Assembly: GCA_025267735.1 (NCBI GenBank)
Contig: CM046299.1
Coordinates: forward strand, 15,336,232 to 15,400,231
Length of the DNA stretch: 64,000 nt
Direction: 5' to 3'
Source of the DNA: Mactra quadrangularis
Taxonomy: Eukaryota; Mollusca; Bivalvia; Venerida; Mactridae
Positions within the stretch are counted from its first letter, which is position 1. The number at the start of each line of letters is the position of its first letter. A program made the position numbers and the translations under genes. Below are positions 50,595 to 59,500 of this stretch, one piece after another. Under the pieces are notes generated by a model. The model was not told the DNA's origin. It did no database searches and was given only the letters and a program-made list of their open reading frames with translations.

Positions 50595-53500
50595 TGATTT
50601 ATTTTAAACAGGCCGTTGATTATTCCTTTGGTAAGGGTGAGGCCTGTGTGTCTGGTCTGGAACGAAGTCTTCCTCTCCATAATTGGCGATCTTCAGGGTT
50701 GGTTCCATCCATTTTCAGCGCCATCCGGTCACGCTTAACCAGGTCTTCCCAGGTTAGCTTTGGTCTGCCTTGGCCCCGTTGTGCAGTGACGTTCAAATAT
50801 CTGACTTGGGAGATCCAGCTTGTGCTACGTTCTACATGGCCAAACCATCTCAGTCTGTTTGTTTGGAGAACGTCGGCAATGTTTCTGATTTTAAGCCTAG
50901 ACAGGAGATCCTCCAAGGGGACATCATCCTCTGGTTTGACACAGCAGGTCCATCTTATCATGGCTCGGTCATTTCGCTGCAGTCTTTTAAGGATGTTCGC
51001 AGAAGCAGCCCAAGTCTCTGACCCATATAGCATGACGCTTCTCACACAGGTGGAGTACACACGACCTCTGGTAGTGATTGGTAGATGCTTGTTGGTGAGT
51101 ATGGAGAGGAGTTCTCTGAATTTCTTCCATGCAGAGTTGCAGCGTGTTATGGTTGCAGTTTCACATCATAAATAATTCAATAATTCATCAATAATTCAAC
51201 CAGGGTTTGACACTAACAGTGTTGCAGGATTTAGAGGATTCATTAGCTTATTCCTTGGGGTTCTTTCTGGATCCCTAAAAAATGCACTGCTCTAACATGA
51301 ATTTGAGTTTCCATTAATTGTTTACCACAATTTTAGATTTAAATCTGTATCTTAATTTTTTGTCTATTATTGGAGGAATGTCTTACTTTAAGGAGGAATC
51401 TCTGAATAACTGACTAGGGATTCTTTCTGGATCCCTGTTAAAAAGTGTTTCGGCGCGATATGACCTTTCTGTGTTGGTGTGTCGTAAAACCCAAACAAAC
51501 AAACGAAAAGAGTTGGTGTTGAACCCTGACTTCACTAATCAATGGTAGTGACCTTTGACTTATTGATATAAGGTCATTACATGAGATTGCTTAGTGAAGA
51601 ACTGCTGTTTCAATGAAGTTATTATTCAAAATGTGATCGGTCATACCCTTCCGAGAATTTTACACAATAATGTCATTTTTCCGCCATCAATCAGAAGCTG
51701 TCAGTTTGATGGCTTAGTGTTTGTAGGAAACTTTGTTATTAGATTCTACCCTTGTAAATGATTAAGATGAAATAGATTAAATAAACATAGGACAAAGCAA
51801 AAATGAATCATGGAACGGTACAGGTACATATATTTGAATAATTAGAATCAATATAATTCTTCATGTGTTCAAGTTAATCTGAAAAAATCTATGTGCTGTT
51901 TCCCTTGAAAAGTTTCCAAGTAATCTAATGTAATGAGGATTCATACTTATAGCCGGTAATTAATATTTGCCTTTAGGGCTAATTCAGAATTTAGGAATGG
52001 AGTCTGGAGTTTTACTTTATATAGTACATTTAGAGCATTTTGTTGCTATTTCAATGATACTAGAAACAAAAATTATTAGGTAAACTCCAGATTAAGAGTG
52101 TTCCAAATATCTGAATGAAATTTTTGAAGGGTAAAGAACCTTTAAACTGCTACTGTTAATCATTGACTTGTATTATTGAGCGCAGGCTAGAGCCTGTGCT
52201 CTTATATGGAATGCGTTTTGAATATATCTGTGCATGCGGAACTTTTCGGCTGTTACTTCCTGATTACTGTCCAACGCACTTTTCTCAGATAACCATGGGG
52301 GCCGCCATTGAACACTAACATCAAGACCTTTATTTTCTTTGCAAACTAACGAAAGCCATTCATGACATAGTGAAAGACATGGTTTTAATCGAAAATCTAT
52401 GTTATTATATTGATCACAGTTGTTTGTAACTTAAGAATGGATCAGATTTTCTTATTAAACCAAACCGGTGAAGTACATATATATTTGGACAAAAAATATC
52501 TGTTATGATTAAACGGGAATTTCAGATAAAACGAAATTAATAAAGATAAGACTAAAACACTAAAAAATCCAAGCTTAAGGTTTGTGAATTTTTCACAAAA
52601 TTGTTATATCTGACGAGGTTTTTTTGTAAATATTTAATTAATTTGGTTATATGTTTTTTTTTATTATTTATATTTTCTCTGTGGTTTAAACTAAAACATG
52701 TACACTTGACTTTGAGACTTTCATGGTCTCCATCATCTATTTATACAAAACACGCTCGTATTTACATTTTGGAGAGGGTCAAAACCACTGACGAAGACAT
52801 TGACACCATAAACAAGGAGGGATTATTAGACCATCACTGATATTAATCCTATTATTATATTGTGCATTAATATACATGTAGGTGTTTACGCTTTAGTAAC
52901 TATGCTTAATTGATTTAATTAGCGGTTACTAAGCAATGTTTTAATTTTAACGTCTCACTTATACAGAATCACAGGCTTAAGGAGTACTTTCATGTTATTA
53001 ATTATTTGCACTCTTTGATGCTTTGCGTCAATATTTTCTTTTATTTGTATTTGAATGTTTTGTTGAATGATGTACCTGTGTTATTCAAATCTTTAATTAA
53101 ACATATGTTCTGGTCTGGTTTGTTCAATATGAGAAATATTAGTCTTTGCATCATTACGTTTTAAAAATGATGGATGAATGTTGTTAAAAAAGAAATTTTA
53201 TCATATATATAGTGCCATCTGTGAATGATGTAAATAAATTAAAGGAAGCAGGTAATACTAAATACAAGAACAAGAAGTACAATGAAGCATTAGATTGTTA
53301 TAGTAAAGCTATAGAAGTGTATGAAGATCACTGTACTGAGGTAAGTTCAAACAATCTAGATATATTATTGAAATATTAGCATGTATATGATGTACTGCAG
53401 TCACATGAATTGGGTTTTATACTAAGGGTTGGACTACTGCTCTTTACCTGAGGAGAACGGTAGTCCAGTGGTAGGACATGTGCTATGGTATCAGAAGGTA

Positions 53501-56500
53501 CTTGGTTCGAATCCATGTAGGGGCACTGCTAATTTCCTTGATCAAGGAATTTAACTGTTGTTAGTTCACTCGACTCGGGTGTAAATGGGTACTTGCGTGG
53601 GTGGTACAAATCTCTTGTTGGCTGCACTAGTGATTTACACTGATTTTCAAGAATTTAACAGACACATTTTGGTGGTCTGATGTCGTTCTCAATGTCCTAA
53701 GGCTAAGATCTCTGGACCTAACAATATATTTTTGCCTATGACTGACAAGTGCCCTACTTCATGTGAACTATGCCAGAGAATTGCCATTGAAAGTAATTAA
53801 TGCCTAACTCCACTAATGTGTAAAAAAATAGATTATTTGTACATTGTTTACATTAAAGAGATAACAAAGTAGCTTCATAACCACAATTTGCTTATTTTAA
53901 TGTAAAAAATATGAATATATTACTTAATATGCATTCGCAGTACAGACAATTTGCTCTATGAAGACCACCTAGGTTATTGCAAATTCATGCATATGTTATG
54001 AATTGTATGTCCCAATTGCCTTATTTAAGAAGAAAAGGGTCATAATAATTAATCTGCATAATGATGTGCAAATAGAAATAATATACCATGTTAAAAAAGT
54101 AACACTTTACTTCTACATGGTGAGATATTTTCCCTTCTAAAAGTGAGTTAGTACTGAATGATTATGTCGAAGAAAATGATTTTGAAACAAAAATAGATAT
54201 GAATATCAATTTTGACAATTGTTTGCATTCTGACTGTTTATATAATTTGTTGATGTAAAATGATTGTTTTATTTTTTGTAGTTACGTGAGCAATTAAAAG
54301 ATCACGGAGTGGCCATTTTATATGGTAATCGTGCTGAAACCTACTTAGCTATGAGAATATATGATCTTGCTATGCAAGATGCATTACATAGCCTTGATTT
54401 TGATTGTCATTGGCACAAAGTAAGTAGTCACTACATTATTTTTAACCCTAATTGGTAGATGTTTTATGTTTGATAAAATCTATGTTAATAGCCTCTGTTT
54501 CAATAAGCAGCAGACTATCTATACTTAAGATCTTTTATGTTGAGAAGTCATAATCAATTGTATGTATTAAAACACCTGGACAATCTGTGTAGGTTGTGGT
54601 CAGTTTAAAGTGATTTTAAGTTTATACATTTTGAAATAATTCATGAGACATAATCTATAAGTTATTGTTTTTAAACTAGTAAACTTTAAACATAATACAA
54701 AGCTATTATATTGAAATGATAAAAATATCTAAAACAACCAGGATGCAAATGCTTTTTATACGCCCGTTTTGAAAAAAACGGACGTATTATGTATGATGTT
54801 GTCCGTTCTTCCGTCTGTCCGTCCGTGGACAATTGCTTGTCCGGATGATAACTCAAGAAATGATGTACCTATGTTCCTCAAATTTTATGTGTGGATAGCC
54901 CTTGGGTGGAGGAGGTTCCCTATTGGTTTTGAGACCCCAGGGCCAAAGGTCAAGGTCACTGGGACTTAAAATAGGTAAAACTTGTCCGGACAATAACTCA
55001 ACAACGACTGTAACTAGGTTCACAAAATTTTATGTATGAGTAACCCATGTGTCAAAGATGTACCCTATGGGTTTTGGGGCCCCTGGGTCAAAGGTCAAGG
55101 TCACACGGGCATCATATGGGAAAAAAACTTGTCCGGACAATAACTGAACAACCAATTACCTAGGTTCACCAAATTTTATGTGAGAGTAGCCCATGTGTCA
55201 AGAATGTTCCTTATTGGTTTTGGGGCCCCTGGGTCAAAGGTCAAGGTCACAGGAGCATCATATTGAAAAACCTTGTCCGGACGATAACCCAACAACCACT
55301 GTGCCTAGGTTCACAAAATTTAATGTGAAGGTTGCCCTTGTGTCAAGGATGTGCCCTATAGGTTTATGGGGTCCCAGGTATAAAGGTCAAGGTCACAGAG
55401 GCATCATATGAAATTACTTTGTCCGGGCAATAACTGAATCACCAATGTACCTAGGTTCACCAAATTTTATGTGAGAGTAGCCCTTGTGTCAAGGATATGC
55501 TTTAATGGTTTTGGGGCCCCTGGGTCAAAGGTCAAGGTCACAGGGGCATCATATTGAAAAACATTTTCTGGGTAATAACTCAACAATGACTGTACCTAGG
55601 TTCACCAAATTTCATGTAAGAGTAGCCCATGTGTCAAGGATGTGCCTTATTAGTTTTTGGGAAACAGGGTTAAGTTTAAACCTTCAACCAGAAGATATCA
55701 AATTACCAAGCAGTGACTTCAAATGTTCAATCAATATGGTAATAAAGTCAAAATGGCAAGCAATAAAAAACTTGTCCGGACAATAACTGAACCACCAATG
55801 TACCTAGGTTCACCAAATTTTATGTGAGAGTAGTCCTTGTGTCAAGGATATGCCCTATTGGTTTTGGGGCTCCTGGGTCAAAGGTCAAGGTCACAGGGGC
55901 ATCATATTGAAAAACCTTGTCCAGACAATAACTCAACAACGACTGCACCTAGGTTCACAAAATGTAATGTGTAGGTAGCCCTTGTGTCAAGGATATGCCC
56001 TATTGGTTTTGGGGCCCCAGGTTCAAAGGTCAAGGTCACAAAGGCATCATATGGAAAAACTTTGTCCAGACAATAACTGAACCACCAATGTACTTAGGTT
56101 CACCAAATTTAATGTGAGAGTAGCCAATGTGTCAAGGATATGCTTTAATGGTTTTGGGGCCCCTGGGTCAAAGGTCAAGGTCACAGGGGCATCATATTGA
56201 AAAACCTTGTCCGGGTAATAACTCGACAATGACTGTACCTAGGTTCACCAAATTTCATGTGAGAGTAGCCCATGTGTCAAGGATGTGCCTTATCAGTTTT
56301 GGGGAAACAGGATTAAGTTTAAATCTTCAACCCGAAGATATCAAATTACCAAGCAGTGACTTCAAATGTTCAATTGATATGTTAATAAAGTCAAAATGGC
56401 AAGCAATGAAAAAACTGTCCGGACAATAACTGAACCACCAATGTACCTAGGTTCACCACATTTTATGTGAGAGTAGCCCTTGTGTCAAGGATATGCACTA

Positions 56501-59500
56501 TTGGTTTTGGGGCTCCTGGGTCAAAGGTCAAGGTCACAGGGGCATCATATTGAAAAACATTGTCAGGACAATAACTCAACAACGACTGTACCTAGGTTCA
56601 CCAAATTTCATGTGAGAGTAGCCCATGTGTCAAGGATGTTCTCTATTGGTTTTGGGGCCCCTGGGTCAAGTTTTAACCTTCAACCAGAAGGTATCAAATA
56701 ACCAAGCAGTGACTTCAAATTTTCAATCAATATGTTAATAAAGTCAAAATGGCAAACAATTGAAATAATGCTATATTTAATAAGTAACATGAAATTAGTT
56801 CACCAAATTTTATGTGAGGGTAGCCCATGTGTCAAGGATGTTCCCTCTTGGTTTTGAGGCCCTGGGTCAGAGGTGAAGGTCACAGGAGCATCATATGGAA
56901 ATACCTTTTCCGGACAATAACTAAACAATGATTGTACCTAGGTTAACAAATTTTATGTGGATCAGCCCATTTGTCAAGGAGTAATGTGTTGATAGCTCTT
57001 TGGTAGAGGATGTTCCCTTTTGATTTGGAGACCCCAGGATCAAAAGTCAAAGTCACTGGGACTTAATTTATATTGAAACATTTTGCGGACAATAACTCAA
57101 TAATGATTGCACCTAGGTTCACCGAATTTTATTTAAGGTAGCCTAAATGTCTAGCATATGCCCCTTTGGTTTTAGGCCCCTGGGTGAAAGGTCAAAGTCA
57201 CAAGGAAATCATGAGGAAAAACCTTGGCCAACAACCAACTTTATCTAAGATCACCAAATTTTATGTATCAATACTCTTTGGGTCAAGGGTGAGATTTTTT
57301 GGTTCTGAGGCCCCAGGGTCAAGGTCAATGGAAGTTTGTATGGGAAACTTTGTGGTGGTGATAACTCAACCACGGCTGCACCTAGGTTCTCAAAGTCTTT
57401 GCTTTGGATAGCCCTCCAGTTAAGGATAGGACCTAATCTGGGGTCATTGGTCAAGGTCACAGGGACTTCATATGAGATAGAACACAGCATGGACTGCACA
57501 CGGGCGTATAATGCCCCGCTCAGCGGAGCTCTTGTTTTGGTTGATATTTGGTTGATTTTGTCATTCATTGATGATTTGTATCGCTTAGTAGTTTTTCTTT
57601 TGACTCTTAATATGTACTAAATTATCTAATGACTTTAAGGTACAATATGTATACAACTGCAGATGAAAAAATGAATTTAGTGGTAGTATTAGCAGACGTT
57701 AAATGCTAATAATGTAAGGGTATGGTTGGCAATTTTTTTGTTGTATAACTTAGGAGGCGAATGGTTTCAATTTCGGAGTTAAAGGCCATTAAATAAAGAA
57801 CAAATATTGCATATTGTCCAAATCAGTCGTATTAGCAGGGAGGTTAAAATCTGAGTGGTTGTTAAGCTAGTTCATAATAAACATGTATTGGCTAAGAATT
57901 TTCTTGTCAAATTTTGAACATATTTTTGTAAATAAATTTCATTTCATATTTCAGGCTCATATGAGAGTTGGTAAATGTATGAAAGCTAAAGGTCTTTTGA
58001 AAGAGGCTGTGGAAAGATATTCCAATGCATATAAATTAGTTGAGAGTCATACAGACATTAAAATAAAAGTTGAAATTCTGACTGAGGTTGCAATTGTTTG
58101 GGAGACATTACCTGCAACTAGAGGTAGTTTTTAGTATCATATCTCATAAGTATAAAAATGTTTATCTTACCAATGTGTATCTATTTTACCCCTCATAACT
58201 TCATTCAACTTCATCCAAAACTTCACACGTATACCACTTATCAGGCAGACATGTGCATATCCCAATTTGGTTATGGTCCATTGACTTTTCTCCGAGTTAT
58301 GGCCCTTCGATGTTATGGCGCTCATTTTCTCAGCACCCAATTTCACTATATATTGGAAATAAAGTGTTTGCTTGCTCTTTATTTTTCCCAATGTTTATGC
58401 CAAAGGACTTTGTCCGAGACAAGTAAAGACTTAAGATCAGCATTTTGAGAAAAATAAAGAATAATAAAATCTTTAGTATGAAAAACCCCTCTGGATTGTT
58501 TAAATATGACTTTAAAATAGTGATTTGGATAATGATATAATTATGTTATTTAGTTTTTGAGTATTCCCGAAAAAGTTGTTCTTTGATAGTTAAACCTTTA
58601 AATGAGAACAGAGACTTATATTTAACAATTGATGTTTCCATTGATAAAGCCCCATTAGCAAATGTATGGTCTGCTAAGAAAATAGACATTTATCTTTTCA
58701 AACACTGCTTATACACAGGAAATACAAGTATCGCTTAAATAAGTTTATGTAATTCATTGAATTTCAGAATGAAAGTGATCATGCATGAATAAAGTCGATT
58801 TTGGTTGTCCATACTTAATACAATAGTTTTTATCACAAAATGTTTTAGCCTTGTTAAAGAAAAAAAATACTCCATATTATGCTATTAAGCTCTAAAATTA
58901 TTCATAAATACTCATCGTTTTCTAAAAACAAGAGTATAGTGTGCTCTAAAATAGGACCCCCATTTTAAAAAATGAACCTTTCGTCAACCTTAAATTTAGA
59001 AATCAAAATGTTTTGAAGTGATTACTGTGTCTCCAATGCATGTTATATTTCAGTTACTTTACGGCTGTGAGTGAGAGTAATACAGTATGGTACTGCTTGT
59101 ACCACCAACATCTTCAGCTGGTAACCGCCTATCGACAAGTGTTTCGGCCCTTTAATCCCAGGACACTCTCCAGGCGGCGAGCCTGCAGTGGTGATCAGCC
59201 ACTACGTGTTGGTGGTAGGCTTCCAGCTCCTCTCCTCTCTCTTCATCCACAACCAACTGGATGCCCTTTCAGCTGTCAAGCTGAGTGTACCCACTGCACG
59301 CTTTCTGTCTGCTCCCTTGATCTCCAAAGCACTGAACATTTTCCACAGCGATTGTGCTGGGAACCCTCTGGCACCAATTTCCACCGGAAAGAGCCACACT
59401 CGCCATCCCTTCTGTTTGCACTGTTCTTGCAGATCAGAATATTTGGTTTTCTTCCTTTCATAAGCCTCCTCACAACGAGATTCCCAAGGCACAGTAAGTT

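Noticed and set aside
52601..52840. Frame ending RVKTTDEDIDTINKEGLL
   Set aside because: The last 20 residues look protein-like, but the upstream part is T-rich, there is no fitting acceptor/donor pair in the TRANK1-like frame and no family is recognised.
55193..56701. Repeated frames reading MCQGYALMVLGPLGQRSRSQ
   Set aside because: They are translations of the 146-bp tandem units of the pearl/HINE-like element. Similarity among them is due to the DNA repeat.
59028..59075. Micro-exon TTACTTTACGGCT between an acceptor TATATTTCAG and donor GTGAGT
   Set aside because: Its 13 bases would break the frame between exons 16 and 17, which join correctly without it.
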